Below, piece after piece: positions 1 through 9,763 of a stretch of DNA of 58,993 nucleotides. This DNA is from an uncultured Christiangramia sp. (GTDB lineage: Bacteria > Bacteroidota > Bacteroidia > Flavobacteriales > Flavobacteriaceae). The position numbers and the translations under genes are program-made. The stretch is from contig NZ_CAJWRQ010000003.1 in the NCBI RefSeq assembly GCF_913046405.1, forward strand, positions 1-58,993, read 5' to 3'. A model generated the notes under the pieces. It was not told the DNA's origin, searched no databases, and worked only from the letters and a program-made list of their open reading frames with translations. The stretch's first letter is position 1. Every line of letters begins with the position of its first letter.

Positions 1-52
1 CCCCTGTTACCAGGATGAAAACCTGGCGTCCTAACCCCTAGACGAACGGACC
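1..52 (-). tRNA. tRNA-Glu (UUC), 3' part cut off by window edge
   Basis: Read on the minus strand from position 52, the sequence starts GGTCCGTTCGTCTAGGGG, has a D-arm with GGTTAGGAC, and an anticodon arm CCAGG-TTTTCAT-CCTGG with anticodon TTC (Glu). The T-arm and acceptor 3' strand lie outside the window. A consensus Bacteroidota promoter sits just upstream at 74-104. Confidence 0.9.
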
Positions 53-73
53 ATTTTGTTTCAAATGCGGATG

Positions 74-104
74 CAAAAATACAACTTTTTTGGAATGCCG
101 CAAA
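74..104 (-). promoter_or_regulatory. promoter of tRNA-Glu
   Basis: On the minus strand, TTTG (101-104) is followed by exactly 19 bases and then TATTTTTG (74-81). This is a full match to the Bacteroidota sigma-factor consensus TTTG-N19-TAnnTTTG. The predicted transcript start lies about 10-15 bases before the tRNA 5' end at 52. It is the best promoter match I found in the window. Confidence 0.75.
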
Positions 105-129
105 TGTTCTACAAAAATTTTTAAATTTT

Positions 130-1608
130 TTAATAGGCTTTTGCAAAAAGCACTCTTCCTTCCGATGGATTACCGGTTAAAACACATTTACCAGTTTCCT
201 CTTTCCTGTTAAAAGGAATACATCTAATAGTAGCTTTCGTAAGCTCTTTGATCTTATTTTCAGTTTCCGGGCTACCATCCCAGTGAGCAGAGATAAAACC
301 ACCCTTGTCTTTTAATTGATTTTTAAATTCATCAAAAGTCTCTACTTCTGTAATATGAGTATCCCGAAAATTCTTGGCCTTGGTATATAAAGTTTCCTGA
401 ATTTCGTTTAATAATGCAGGTATCTTACCTACTACTTCATCTCTATTCAAGAATTCTTTCGACAGCGTATCTCTTCTGGCAAGTTCAACCGTACCTTTCT
501 CCAGGTCTTTAGGACCAATTGCAATTCTTAATGGAACTCCCTGTAATTCATACTGAGCGAATTTCCAGCCTGGTTTCTGGTTATCATTATTGTCAAACTT
601 TACCGATACCCCTGCTGCTCTTAAATCTTTTACCAAATCATCTGCAACTTCCGAAATTTGAGCTAATTGCTCTTCTCCCTTATATATTGGAACAATCACG
701 ACTTGCGTGGGAGCAAGTTTCGGAGGTAAAACCAGTCCATGATCATCGCTGTGGGTCATGATCAATGCACCCATCAATCTTGTGGAAACGCCCCAGCTCG
801 TCGCCCATACATGCTCTAATCCACCTTCCTTTGTAGCGTATTTCACATCAAATGCTTTCGCAAAATTTTGACCCAAAAAGTGAGAGGTTCCAGCTTGCAA
901 AGCCTTTCCGTCCTGCATAAGAGCTTCAATACAGTAAGTTTCCAATGCTCCTGCAAATCGTTCGTTTTCAGTTTTCGCACCCTTTATTACTGGAATTGCC
1001 ATAAAGTTTTCGGCAAATTCAGCATATATATTATTCATCAATTCAGTCTCTTCAAGCGCTTCGGTTTTGGTTGCATGCGCAGTATGACCTTCCTGCCAGA
1101 GGAATTCCGCAGTTCTTAGAAATAAGCGAGTTCTCATCTCCCATCGAACCACATTCGCCCATTGATTAATCTTTATAGGTAGATCTCTATAGGACTGGAT
1201 CCAGTTTTTGTAAGTGTTCCAAATGATCGCTTCTGAAGTTGGTCTTACAACGAGCTCTTCTTCTAGTTTTGCATTAGGATCTACTTTTAACTTGCCAGGG
1301 TTATCTTCATCATTCATCAATCGATAATGAGTAACGACAGCACATTCTTTAGCAAAGCCTTCTGCATTCTTTTCTTCTGCTTCAAACAGACTTTTGGGTA
1401 CAAAAAGTGGAAAATAAGCGTTCTGATGTCCTGTTTCTTTGAACATTCTATCCAATTCAGCCTGCATTTTCTCCCAGATCGCATATCCATAAGGCTTAAT
1501 AACCATACAGCCTCTAACTGCTGAATTCTCAGCCAGATCTGCCCTGACCACCAATTCGTTATACCATTTTGAATAATCTTCGCTCCTGCTTGTTAACTTC
1601 TTACCCAT
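130..1608 (-). CDS. proS: prolyl-tRNA synthetase (archaeal/eukaryotic type)
   Basis: Charges tRNA-Pro with proline in the cytoplasm. The 492-aa length and absence of a central editing insertion fit the short archaeal/eukaryotic-type ProRS, not the ~570-aa E. coli form. Class II motifs are visible: RPTSEAIIW, motif 2 with [15 protein letters not shown], and motif 3 near [11 protein letters not shown]. The anticodon-binding domain follows, and the C-terminal domain ends in the family's typical FAKAY, with two cysteines shortly before it. ATG start at 1608. It is monocistronic: tRNA-Glu downstream has its own promoter and the lipoprotein gene upstream is divergent. Confidence 0.97.
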   Translation of the reverse strand: MGKKLTSRSEDYSKWYNELVVRADLAENSAVRGCMVIKPYGYAIWEKMQAELDRMFKETGHQNAYFPLFVPKSLFEAEEKNAEGFAKECAVVTHYRLMNDEDNPGKLKVDPNAKLEEELVVRPTSEAIIWNTYKNWIQSYRDLPIKINQWANVVRWEMRTRLFLRTAEFLWQEGHTAHATKTEALEETELMNNIYAEFAENFMAIPVIKGAKTENERFAGALETYCIEALMQDGKALQAGTSHFLGQNFAKAFDVKYATKEGGLEHVWATSWGVSTRLMGALIMTHSDDHGLVLPPKLAPTQVVIVPIYKGEEQLAQISEVADDLVKDLRAAGVSVKFDNNDNQKPGWKFAQYELQGVPLRIAIGPKDLEKGTVELARRDTLSKEFLNRDEVVGKIPALLNEIQETLYTKAKNFRDTHITEVETFDEFKNQLKDKGGFISAHWDGSPETENKIKELTKATIRCIPFNRKEETGKCVLTGNPSEGRVLFAKAY

Positions 1609-1668
1609 AGTTCGTAATTTGGCACAAAACTTGTGTTTTTAAGGATAGTCAAGTACTAACCGTTCGGG

Positions 1669-1699
1669 CAAAACTAACCATTTTTAGAATGCCCAACAA
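1669..1699 (-). promoter_or_regulatory. candidate proS promoter
   Basis: On the minus strand TTG (1697-1699) is followed by 20 bases and TAGTTTTG (1669-1676), matching the flavobacterial TTG-N17-23-TAnnTTTG pattern. It would give a proS leader of roughly 55 bases. Confidence 0.5.
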
Positions 1700-1714
1700 T
1701 AAAAAGAATAACCG

Positions 1715-2851
1715 ATGAAAACTTACTACCTCTTACGAAACCGGCTAAAACTGTTGTTTCTTCCTGCTATAATTTTAAGTCTTGGAGCATGCTCATCTTA
1801 CCAGTATTCTGGATATGAAACTGATGGGATTTATGGCGAATCCAGACCAGGTATATGGGAACAGGCAGGTAACGAGCAAACACAGGTGAAACCAAATAAT
1901 CAGAACAATTATTATAAAAATATGTTTGCCCAGCAATCTGAAATGGTTGGTGAACTTCTCGAGAGTGATGTTTTCACAGATGTGGATAGCTACTCATCTA
2001 ATGATGGTTATGATAATTATTCTGAAGTTGGAGGAGATGTAGCGTATGTTGAAGGGAATGCACCATGGGGTAATGATCCTGATACTTATACTGTCAACAT
2101 TATAAATAATGGATCTGGTTTCGAATTTGGAAGACCACTTGGTTGGGGGTACGGATTTGGACACCCATACTTTGGCGCATTTTATGATCCGTTCTATGAT
2201 CCATTTTTCGATCCATTCTTTAATCCTTACGCACGTAGAGGTTTGGCTTTTGGATTCGGTAATCGTTGGGGTTATGGGGGATTTGGCGGACCTTGGGGGT
2301 ATGGTGGATTTGGATATGGCTGGTCCTACGGTTATAACTTTGGATTTGGAAATCCTTGGTTTAACAATGGTTTTTATAATAGATACGGTTATGGGTATCC
2401 TTATATAGGTAGAAATCGTAATAATGTCGCCTATAATCGTGGCAGAAGGAATACTAATGATTATAGGTCATCCAATGATAGAAGAAGCGGTTACTCTGAA
2501 AGCATAAGAAGTATTAGAAATGCTCAGGCTGATGCAGCTAGATCCAGATCCCGAGCCAGAGGCACAAGTGATGGTTACGATCGTAATAATGTGTATTCAC
2601 GTACTAGTAGAAGAACGGATAGAAATGGATACTACGATACTTCTAATACAAGAACTTCAAGTCCAGTTTATAGATCCACAAGATCTAGCAGTAGTAGATC
2701 AACACAAACTACTTCGCCATCAAGAAGAAGTTCTTCGAACAGTAGAAGCGTTCGTAGTTCTACTAGTTCATCCAGAAGCTCTGGAAGTACCAGTCGTGGT
2801 TCTTCCAGTGGGTCTAGCAGAACCTCGCGCGGTGGTAGAGGTGGAAGATAA
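1715..2851 (+). CDS. low-complexity lipoprotein, Gly/aromatic-rich core and Ser/Arg-rich tail
   Basis: I do not recognise a family. The 378-aa product starts with a lipoprotein signal (hydrophobic stretch, then LGAC, lipidated Cys26). Residues ~30-130 are acidic and polar. Residues ~133-236 are strongly biased to Gly, Phe, Tyr and Trp, including a DPF-type tetrad (YDPFYDPFFDPFFNP) and repeated WGYGGFG units. From ~237 to the end Ser, Arg and Thr dominate (RSTRSSSSRS-type runs). The composition suggests a disordered or self-associating envelope protein, but function is unknown. A strong terminator follows at 2868. ATG at 1715 is the only start giving the signal peptide. Confidence 0.85.
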   Translation: MKTYYLLRNRLKLLFLPAIILSLGACSSYQYSGYETDGIYGESRPGIWEQAGNEQTQVKPNNQNNYYKNMFAQQSEMVGELLESDVFTDVDSYSSNDGYDNYSEVGGDVAYVEGNAPWGNDPDTYTVNIINNGSGFEFGRPLGWGYGFGHPYFGAFYDPFYDPFFDPFFNPYARRGLAFGFGNRWGYGGFGGPWGYGGFGYGWSYGYNFGFGNPWFNNGFYNRYGYGYPYIGRNRNNVAYNRGRRNTNDYRSSNDRRSGYSESIRSIRNAQADAARSRSRARGTSDGYDRNNVYSRTSRRTDRNGYYDTSNTRTSSPVYRSTRSSSSRSTQTTSPSRRSSSNSRSVRSSTSSSRSSGSTSRGSSSGSSRTSRGGRGGR

Positions 2852-2867
2852 AATTTCACATTATTCA

Positions 2868-2900
2868 AGCCTTGCTGGTTAATTTCAGCAAGGCTTTTTT
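2868..2900 (+). terminator. terminator after the low-complexity lipoprotein gene
   Basis: Perfect 10-bp stem AGCCTTGCTG (2868-2877) / CAGCAAGGCT (2886-2895) with an 8-base loop, followed by a run of T. It separates this gene from the porin gene at 2921. Confidence 0.85.
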
Positions 2901-2920
2901 CATCCTTTATTTTATACAAT

Positions 2921-4432
2921 ATGAATAAGATATTTCTAATATGCCTGCTAGTTTTTGCAGGTAATCTATGGTCACAAAGTATTGATGATGCTTATCGTTA
3001 TTCAAGATCAGAACTTAACGGAACTGCCAGATATATAGGTATGAGTGGTGCGTTTGGAGCTTTGGGTGGAGACATTTCAGCAATATCTAGTAATCCTGCC
3101 TCATCTGCAGTTTTCCTGAATAGTATTGCTACTATCAGTTTGAAGTCAAGAAATACAGATGATAATCTAAGGTATCATGGTAGCACCTCATATTCCAAGA
3201 GTGACGAGATCGATCTGGGAAATGTTGGTGGAGTTTTTGTATTCCAGGGAAGTTCAGATAAAAAGTTAAGTAAATTCAGCCTTGGACTCAATTTCAATAC
3301 AACTTCCAACTTTGATAATAACTTTGTAACCGGCGGAATATCCCGTCAATCTGTAGACGCCTACTTTCTGCAGAAAGCCAACGGAATTCCACTGGATCAG
3401 CTTCAGCTTAGAGATGATGAGAATATAGCCGATTTGTATTCTTTCCTTGGAGAAAACTTTGGTTTTGATGAACAACAGGCCTTTTTAGGTTACCAGGGTT
3501 ATGTAATAGAAGCCAACCAAGACGACCCCGATAATACTGAGTATTTTTCTCTTGTTGAAGACGGAAGTTTTGATCAGCAATACCGATACAATACAACCGG
3601 TCTTAATGGAAAATTGAGCTTTAATATCGCAACACAGTACGAAGACTGGCTATATCTTGGACTTAATTTAAATAGTCATTTTATAAACTACGATAAGTTC
3701 ACAGAGATCTCTGAACTACATTCTAATACCTCAAATGATCCTAATGTCACTTCCAGAATTTATTTCGGAAACAATCTACGCACCAATGGAGATGGTTTTA
3801 GTTTTCAATTAGGTGCGATTGCAAAAGCTGGTGAATATGTAAGACTTGGTTATACCTACCAATCACCTACCTGGTTTAACATGTTTGAGGAGACTTCGCA
3901 GTATCTGGAAACTTATAGTAGTACTGGTGAATTCGTTAGTGTTTCTCCAAATATTATCAATGTGTATCCTGAATATAATTTTCAAACTCCTTCTTCTCAT
4001 ACTGGTAGCGTTGCCTTTCTATTCGGAAAAAATGGATTAATAAGCGGTGATCTAAGCCTAACCGATTATGGTAACGTTCAGTTTAAACCAAAGAACGATT
4101 TGTTTTTCCAGAGTTTGAACGATGCTATAGCTGAAACAATGAAAATGGCACCCGCTTTTAAAGTTGGTGGAGAATACAGGTTGAAAGCTTTAAGTTTTCG
4201 AGCTGGATATCGCTATGAAGCCAGTCCGTTTGAAAATGAAGAGATTCGTAGTGATTTAAATGGTTATAGCGCGGGTTTAGGTTATAATTTTGGGTCGGTA
4301 AACCTGGATATAGCTTATGAAACTTCAAATTATGAAGAGCAGATTCGCCCACTCAATTCTGGAGTTCTCAATCCTGTAAGTTTGGACAGAGATCTATCTC
4401 AATTTGTGGCAACCCTTACTATAGGCTTGTAA
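2921..4432 (+). CDS. outer-membrane transport protein, OMPP1/FadL/TodX-like
   Basis: Predicted outer-membrane beta-barrel of 503 aa. An N-terminal signal peptide (MNKIFLICLLVFAGNLWSQ) is followed by GTARYIGMSGAFGALGGD and SSNPAS, the N-terminal signature of the OMPP1/FadL family as found in Bacteroidota (often annotated 'hemin receptor'). The rest alternates aromatic and polar residues, and the last strand ends LTIGL. FadL relatives move hydrophobic compounds across the outer membrane; the substrate here cannot be read from sequence. Flanked by terminators on both sides, so probably a single-gene unit. Confidence 0.85.
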   Translation: MNKIFLICLLVFAGNLWSQSIDDAYRYSRSELNGTARYIGMSGAFGALGGDISAISSNPASSAVFLNSIATISLKSRNTDDNLRYHGSTSYSKSDEIDLGNVGGVFVFQGSSDKKLSKFSLGLNFNTTSNFDNNFVTGGISRQSVDAYFLQKANGIPLDQLQLRDDENIADLYSFLGENFGFDEQQAFLGYQGYVIEANQDDPDNTEYFSLVEDGSFDQQYRYNTTGLNGKLSFNIATQYEDWLYLGLNLNSHFINYDKFTEISELHSNTSNDPNVTSRIYFGNNLRTNGDGFSFQLGAIAKAGEYVRLGYTYQSPTWFNMFEETSQYLETYSSTGEFVSVSPNIINVYPEYNFQTPSSHTGSVAFLFGKNGLISGDLSLTDYGNVQFKPKNDLFFQSLNDAIAETMKMAPAFKVGGEYRLKALSFRAGYRYEASPFENEEIRSDLNGYSAGLGYNFGSVNLDIAYETSNYEEQIRPLNSGVLNPVSLDRDLSQFVATLTIGL

Positions 4433-4460
4433 ATTCAATATTATATTTAACGCAGAAAAG

Positions 4461-4489
4461 AGCAGGTCTTAAGACCTGCTTTTTTTTTA
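4461..4489. terminator. perfectly palindromic terminator between convergent genes
   Basis: AGCAGGTCTTAAGACCTGCT (4461-4480) is a perfect 20-bp palindrome followed by eight T. It terminates the porin gene. On the other strand its A/T tract runs straight into the TAA stop (4487-4489) of the facing gene. Confidence 0.85.
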
Positions 4490-6316
4490 TCTAATAAGAC
4501 TAAAATTAGCCATGAACTCTTCCCGGTCTTTATCACTAGTACTATAAATTACCTTGAACCAATAGTCGGTTTCCGGAAGCGGTCTACCATTAGTTGTGCC
4601 ATCCCAGGAAAAATCTTCTCCAGAATTAAGCTCTATAATAGATTTTCCATAGCGATCAAAGATCATCACTTCGTGTATCTCTATGTTCTGATCTGTAATT
4701 AATTGCCAGTCATCATTAAATCCATCGCCGTTCGGAGTGAAAAATCGTGGATAACCAACCAAAAAAAATGAAGCGCTTTTGGTTTCTCCGCAACCATTCG
4801 ATTCTCTAACATATGCTACGTGATTTCCAGGTCTCACGTCTTTGAATCTTGGTGAACTTCTCCAGTTTCCTCCATCTAATCGATATTCGTAAGATGCAAA
4901 ATCCTGTCCGATACCTCCAGTTGTGGCAAGGTTGATCACATATCCATCTCCAAAATCTGAGCCTGAAATGTTCACTTCAAGAGTTTCAGGTCGGGAAACT
5001 GGCTGAATGGTTGTAGAATACGACTGAAAACAACCAGATTCATCATGAATGATATTTTGCTCCAATATGCCATTGCCAGGTAACTCTCTTAAAGTATAAC
5101 GGGCTTCTGTACTAACAATATTTCCATCCAGAATCCATTCATATTGATAACCTTCACCAAGATCTTCCCCCACGATGGAACTACCGATGGCAGCCCCAGA
5201 GAGATTGACACATAAAATTGTTTCTTCAGCTAAGGTATATTGCGGGAAATCAAAAATAGTCAGTTTAAACGATTGGATTTCAGATAAACATCCAGACACA
5301 TTCTGAATTACTCTGGCAAAAATTTGTTTCCCCTGCTCGAATGGAAAATTCTGAGGACTTATAATTGCATTATTATCTTCAGCGGCCTGTAAGCTTTCGT
5401 AAAAATTCACTGTAAAATCGGATACTTCAGCACCAACTCCAAGTAATTGTGAGTTTCTTAGTGTCAAATCTACAGTAGCACCCGAATCACATTTGGCAAG
5501 ATCTTCCGCAGGAAATATTTCAGGAATATCATAAAAGGAAATATTGATTTCATCCTCTTCAGTTTTATTTTCCAGAACATCAGTAACAATCAGCTTATAA
5601 TCCCCTTCTTCGGTAACCAGTAAGGTTGGCCCGGTTTCATTTGGAATCTCAACATATTCCAGTGATGACTCATCATATTTGAACCACTGGTATTCTGCAT
5701 CTTCATCTGAAGTTCCATCGAGTAAATATTCATCTTCCCCGCAAACCGCAATATCATCTCCAAGATCAAACTCAAGGATGGAACAGTCTGTTGAGCCTTC
5801 TCCTGTATTGGTCTGTTCGAGACTTATAAAGCCCGGCACCTGTTCAAAATTAGTGATCACCACGACATAGATCTCATTCTCCCTGGCATTTGGAATGGTC
5901 ATAGTTTCTATCGAATCTGGTAAATAACTACAATCCACCTGGTTCATTTCACTAAGGTTTGCTGCACTGCAGTAATCTTCATCTCTTTGAAATGGTCCCC
6001 AAACCACAAAATCCACATCAAGGGGTACGCCCCTTCCATCCTCTCTACTATTCTGACTTATTCTGAATCTTAAATTTCCATTATCCTCTACCTGAAGGAA
6101 GAACCACGCAGGATATGGCTGTTCTTCCAGACAACCATAGTCGGGACCAAATTCCCCTGAAATTTGGCTGCTGTTGGTAGAATTTGAATTAGGGAAAGTA
6201 AGGCGTTGGTCTCCTGCGCAGAAAGGTTCAATATTCGAACAAATTGACCCCTGAGCAAAGGCCGAAAAACCCGCAATAATAAAAAGAAAAATAAATAACT
6301 GAAATCTGATGTTCAT
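4487..6316 (-). CDS. secreted protein with type B T9SS (gliding-motility-associated) C-terminal domain
   Basis: A 609-aa secreted protein. Residues 1-22 are a signal peptide (IRFQLFIFLFIIAGFSAFAQ). A cysteine-containing N-terminal domain follows (CSNIEPFCAG), then Ig/PKD-like beta repeats rich in Cys and acidic residues. The last ~87 residues begin YPRFFTPNGDGFNDDW, the hallmark of the type B sorting domain that directs export through the type IX secretion system. Substrate or adhesive role unknown. I use ATG at 6316: an upstream in-frame ATG at 6385 would add 23 residues that mask the signal peptide. Confidence 0.88.
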   Translation of the reverse strand: MNIRFQLFIFLFIIAGFSAFAQGSICSNIEPFCAGDQRLTFPNSNSTNSSQISGEFGPDYGCLEEQPYPAWFFLQVEDNGNLRFRISQNSREDGRGVPLDVDFVVWGPFQRDEDYCSAANLSEMNQVDCSYLPDSIETMTIPNARENEIYVVVITNFEQVPGFISLEQTNTGEGSTDCSILEFDLGDDIAVCGEDEYLLDGTSDEDAEYQWFKYDESSLEYVEIPNETGPTLLVTEEGDYKLIVTDVLENKTEEDEINISFYDIPEIFPAEDLAKCDSGATVDLTLRNSQLLGVGAEVSDFTVNFYESLQAAEDNNAIISPQNFPFEQGKQIFARVIQNVSGCLSEIQSFKLTIFDFPQYTLAEETILCVNLSGAAIGSSIVGEDLGEGYQYEWILDGNIVSTEARYTLRELPGNGILEQNIIHDESGCFQSYSTTIQPVSRPETLEVNISGSDFGDGYVINLATTGGIGQDFASYEYRLDGGNWRSSPRFKDVRPGNHVAYVRESNGCGETKSASFFLVGYPRFFTPNGDGFNDDWQLITDQNIEIHEVMIFDRYGKSIIELNSGEDFSWDGTTNGRPLPETDYWFKVIYSTSDKDREEFMANFSLIR

Positions 6317-6421
6317 ACCTTCGGGCTGCCTCAACCAAACTAGTGCAAAATATGAAAATATGGGCAAACAATCTCCCACGTTCATTTGATTTTGCAGATT
6401 CTGTAAACCTTATAAATTATG

Positions 6422-6429
6422 TATCTTTG
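6422..6429 (+). promoter_or_regulatory. candidate -7 box upstream of folE
   Basis: TATCTTTG matches TAnnTTTG and lies 40 bases before the folE ATG. No TTG is found at the usual 17-23 base distance upstream, so the -33 element is weak or absent. Confidence 0.45.
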
Positions 6430-6469
6430 CAAGCCAAAACAGTTTTGACCGACTATTATTGCAAAACGC

Positions 6470-7147
6470 ATGAAAGTAGATAAAATTTTGAACGATATAG
6501 ATGAAATGGGTGATGCACACGCTGGCAGTAGCGCTGTAAACCCTCTTAGAGATGACGCCTTTGAGATTAGCGACGATGAAAAGATCGAACTTATTAAAAA
6601 GGATGTAAGAAATATTCTTGATACTCTTGGAATGGACCTTGAAGACGACAGCATTAAAGGGACTCCGCAGCGGGTTGCAAAAATGTTCGTTAACGAGATA
6701 TTTTCAGGGCTACATCCTAAACGCAAACCCAAAGCTTCAGTTTTTGAGAATAAATATAAGTATGGAGAAATGCTTGTGGAGAAAAATATCACTGTTTATT
6801 CTACTTGCGAACATCACCTTCTGCCTATCGTAGGAAAAGCACATGTTGCCTATATATCTAACGGCACGGTAATAGGTCTATCCAAGATGAATAGAATCGT
6901 GGATTATTACGCAAAAAGACCACAGGTTCAGGAAAGAATGACTATGCAGATCGTTCAGGAATTGCAGAATGCACTTGGAACACCAGATGTCGCGTGTGTC
7001 ATTGACGCAAAACATTTATGTGTGAATAGCCGTGGAATTCGTGATATCGAAAGTAGCACCGTAACGAGTGAGTTTGGCGGAGCTTTCAAAGAAAAAGAAG
7101 TTCGCAGAGAATTTCTTGACTACATTAAATTAGATACTTCTTTCTAA
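6470..7147 (+). CDS. folE: GTP cyclohydrolase I
   Basis: Converts GTP to 7,8-dihydroneopterin triphosphate, the entry step for tetrahydrofolate and, in many bacteria, for 7-deazaguanine (queuosine) synthesis; queE lies elsewhere in this window. The 225-aa protein has the zinc-binding STCEHHLLP motif, the second zinc Cys in LCVNSRGI, and the catalytic-domain stretch GLSKMNRIVDYYAKRPQVQE. Residues 1-50 form a less conserved acidic N-terminal arm. First gene of the folE-cysS-yidD-lgt run; 18 bases separate it from cysS. Confidence 0.97.
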   Translation: MKVDKILNDIDEMGDAHAGSSAVNPLRDDAFEISDDEKIELIKKDVRNILDTLGMDLEDDSIKGTPQRVAKMFVNEIFSGLHPKRKPKASVFENKYKYGEMLVEKNITVYSTCEHHLLPIVGKAHVAYISNGTVIGLSKMNRIVDYYAKRPQVQERMTMQIVQELQNALGTPDVACVIDAKHLCVNSRGIRDIESSTVTSEFGGAFKEKEVRREFLDYIKLDTSF

Positions 7148-7165
7148 GAATTAAAAATTTTCTTC

Positions 7166-8653
7166 ATGGCGCTATACCAGGAACAAGGCCTTAAGTTTTA
7201 TAACTCTATGAGCGGTGAAAAAGAGATTTTCACGCCAATAAACGAAGGTAATGTTGGAATGTATGTTTGCGGACCTACCGTTTACAGTAATGTTCATTTA
7301 GGAAACTGCAGAACTTTTATCTCCTTTGATCTTGTATTCAGGTATTTAAAGCATCTTGGCTATAAAGTTAGGTATGTAAGAAATATAACCGATGCCGGGC
7401 ATTTGGAAAATGAAGCAGATAGCACCGGAGAGGACCGCATCGCGAAAAAGGCCAGACTGGAACAGATAGAGCCTATGGAAGTAGTCCAGAAGTATACGGT
7501 CGATTTCCACAATATTCTTCAGAAATTCAATAACCTGCCTCCCAGTATCGAACCTACTGCAACGGGTCATATCGTGGAGCAGATAGAGATCATCAAAACT
7601 ATACTTGAAAAGGGATATGCTTACGAAGCAAACGGATCAGTTTATTTTGATGTTATCAAGTTCAATGAGGATCATCAATACGGGAAATTAAGCGGTAGAG
7701 CGATCGAAGATATGATCGCCAATACACGTGAACTTGCCGCTCAAAGTGACAAACGCAGTCCTCAGGATTTTGCTTTATGGAAAAAAGCTGAACCGCAACA
7801 TATCATGCGGTGGCCTTCACCATGGAGTGATGGCTTTCCTGGATGGCATCTCGAGTGCACAGTCATGAGCACAAAGTACCTTGGAGAAGAATTCGATATT
7901 CATGGCGGCGGAATGGATTTAAAATTTCCACATCATGAATGCGAGATCGCTCAGGGAGAAGCTGCCAGCGGAAAGTCTCCTGTAAATTACTGGCTACATG
8001 CCAACATGCTGACCCTCAATGGGAAGAAAATGGCAAAAAGCACCGGTAATTTTATTCTACCGGAACAAATATTTAGCGGAAAAAACGATGTGCTAAAAAA
8101 AGCATTCAGCCCTAACGTAGTTCGATTTTTCATTCTTCAGGCTCATTATCGTAGCATCCTCGATTTTAGTAGTGATGCAATTATGGGTAGTGAAAAAGGA
8201 TTCAACAGGTTGATGGACGCATATAACAGTCTTGATGAGATTCAAACTTCAGATAAAACAGATTTTGATCTGTCATCGTGGAAACAATCCTGCTATGACG
8301 CCATGAATGATGACTTCAATAGTCCGATCGTCATCGCTAAACTTTTTGATGTAGTTAAGATCATTAATAATATCAAGGAAGGTTCTGTAAGTATTACTTC
8401 GGAAGACAGGGAAGAATTGAAGGGCACCATGAAGGTCTTTATGTTTGATATTCTAGGCTTAAGCGAAATGAATTCTGAAGCGGAAACAGATGGCGATAAA
8501 CTAAGTGGCACGATCGAATTATTGATACAACTTAGAGCTGAAGCACGTGCAAACAAGAATTTTGCCTTAAGCGACCAGATCCGGGATCAGTTAATGGAGA
8601 TGGGTATTCAGCTGAAGGATGGGAAAGATGGAACCACATTTAGTTTAAATTAA
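7166..8653 (+). CDS. cysS: cysteinyl-tRNA synthetase
   Basis: Class I synthetase that charges tRNA-Cys. The 495-aa protein carries the zinc Cys and HIGH-equivalent motif in [16 protein letters not shown], the metal-binding [10 protein letters not shown] and [10 protein letters not shown] motifs, and the KMSKS-type loop KKMAKSTGN. The C-terminal helical anticodon-binding region ends in the usual [10 protein letters not shown]-type helix. Its stop is separated by one base from the yidD ATG, indicating translational coupling. Confidence 0.97.
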   Translation: MALYQEQGLKFYNSMSGEKEIFTPINEGNVGMYVCGPTVYSNVHLGNCRTFISFDLVFRYLKHLGYKVRYVRNITDAGHLENEADSTGEDRIAKKARLEQIEPMEVVQKYTVDFHNILQKFNNLPPSIEPTATGHIVEQIEIIKTILEKGYAYEANGSVYFDVIKFNEDHQYGKLSGRAIEDMIANTRELAAQSDKRSPQDFALWKKAEPQHIMRWPSPWSDGFPGWHLECTVMSTKYLGEEFDIHGGGMDLKFPHHECEIAQGEAASGKSPVNYWLHANMLTLNGKKMAKSTGNFILPEQIFSGKNDVLKKAFSPNVVRFFILQAHYRSILDFSSDAIMGSEKGFNRLMDAYNSLDEIQTSDKTDFDLSSWKQSCYDAMNDDFNSPIVIAKLFDVVKIINNIKEGSVSITSEDREELKGTMKVFMFDILGLSEMNSEAETDGDKLSGTIELLIQLRAEARANKNFALSDQIRDQLMEMGIQLKDGKDGTTFSLN

Positions 8654-8654
8654 A

Positions 8655-8903
8655 ATGTTACGCGAAGCTTTGTCTGCATTTTTGATCTCACTGGTCAGAT
8701 TTTACAAGGCTGTCATTTCTCCACTAACTCCGGCTACCTGTAGATACACACCTTCATGTTCAAGCTATGCTGTTAAAGCCATAGAAGTTCATGGACCAGT
8801 TTATGGAAGTTGGCTGGCTATCAAAAGAATCTTTAGCTGCAATCCTTGGGGTGGCCAAGGTTATGATCCCGTACCGCCAAAATCGGACTCGAAAGAAGGT
8901 TAA
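8655..8903 (+). CDS. yidD: membrane protein insertion efficiency factor YidD
   Basis: An 82-aa member of the YidD (UPF0161) family. The diagnostic stretch [12 protein letters not shown] is followed by AIEVHG and a C-terminal [17 protein letters not shown]. Family members are membrane-associated amphipathic proteins that help YidC-dependent insertion. Placement between cysS and lgt links it to envelope biogenesis. Confidence 0.95.
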   Translation: MLREALSAFLISLVRFYKAVISPLTPATCRYTPSCSSYAVKAIEVHGPVYGSWLAIKRIFSCNPWGGQGYDPVPPKSDSKEG

Positions 8904-8947
8904 GAATCTTCAAATATGTATATTTACCGCTATTCAAATTAATCTCT

Positions 8948-9760
8948 ATGTTATTTAATGCTATACACTGGAATCCATCAGAAGGACTGGATCTGGGCTT
9001 TTTCAATCTGCACTATTATAGTGTAATGTTTATCATCGCGTTTACGCTTGGCTGGTACATCATGAAAAAGATCTATGTTCGCGAAGGAATAGACATAGAG
9101 AAACTGGATTCGTTATTTATCTACACGGTGCTGGCAACTTTAATAGGTGCCAGATTAGGACATGTCCTGTTCTACGACTGGGAATATTTTCAAAATAACC
9201 TGCTGGAGATTTTCTTGCCAGTAAGATTTGAGCCAGAATTTCAATTTACAGGATTTCGAGGACTGGCGAGTCATGGAGCTGCCATAGGAATTATAGTGGC
9301 CATGTATTTATATGCTAAGAGAGTACTTCAAAAACCAGTTTTATGGATCCTGGACAGGATCGTAATTCCAGTGGCCAGTGGAGCTATCTTTGTTAGAATT
9401 GGAAACTTTATCAATTCTGAAATTATAGGAAAGCCTACCGGAACAGATTATGGAGTAGTATTTGAAAAATTAGGCGAAGATTTCGCGAGACATCCTGCAC
9501 AACTTTATGAATCTGGCTGTTACCTGCTAATATTTCTACTTCTCTGGTTCATTTACTGGAAAACTGAAAAGCGACTAAAGCTTGGGTACATTTTCGGACT
9601 CTTCCTGGTATTGCTATGGACCGTAAGATTCTTTGTAGAGTTTGTTAAAGAACCACAAGTAGGTGAACGCGCAAACTGGTTATTAAATACCGGGCAATGG
9701 TTAAGTATTCCATTCGTAATCGCAGGACTTTACTTTATGTATCGCCCAGTCAAAAAATAG
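8948..9760 (+). CDS. lgt: prolipoprotein diacylglyceryl transferase
   Basis: Transfers diacylglycerol from phosphatidylglycerol to the lipobox Cys of prolipoproteins, at the inner membrane. The 270-aa protein has about seven transmembrane segments, the FRGLASHGAAIG motif, the Lgt signature RIGNFINSEIIGKPTG and HPAQLYES near the C-terminal half. At least eight lipoproteins encoded in this window would be its substrates. The next gene is itself a lipoprotein gene and starts 4 bases after the stop. Confidence 0.96.
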   Translation: MLFNAIHWNPSEGLDLGFFNLHYYSVMFIIAFTLGWYIMKKIYVREGIDIEKLDSLFIYTVLATLIGARLGHVLFYDWEYFQNNLLEIFLPVRFEPEFQFTGFRGLASHGAAIGIIVAMYLYAKRVLQKPVLWILDRIVIPVASGAIFVRIGNFINSEIIGKPTGTDYGVVFEKLGEDFARHPAQLYESGCYLLIFLLLWFIYWKTEKRLKLGYIFGLFLVLLWTVRFFVEFVKEPQVGERANWLLNTGQWLSIPFVIAGLYFMYRPVKK

Positions 9761-9763
9761 ATC

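Noticed and set aside
2109-2882. Two plus-strand frames of 99 and 120 aa inside the low-complexity lipoprotein gene
   Set aside because: They arise from repetitive codons in another frame and have no start context or protein signature.
6382-6792. 136-aa open frame on the minus strand
   Set aside because: Antisense to folE, which is unambiguous.
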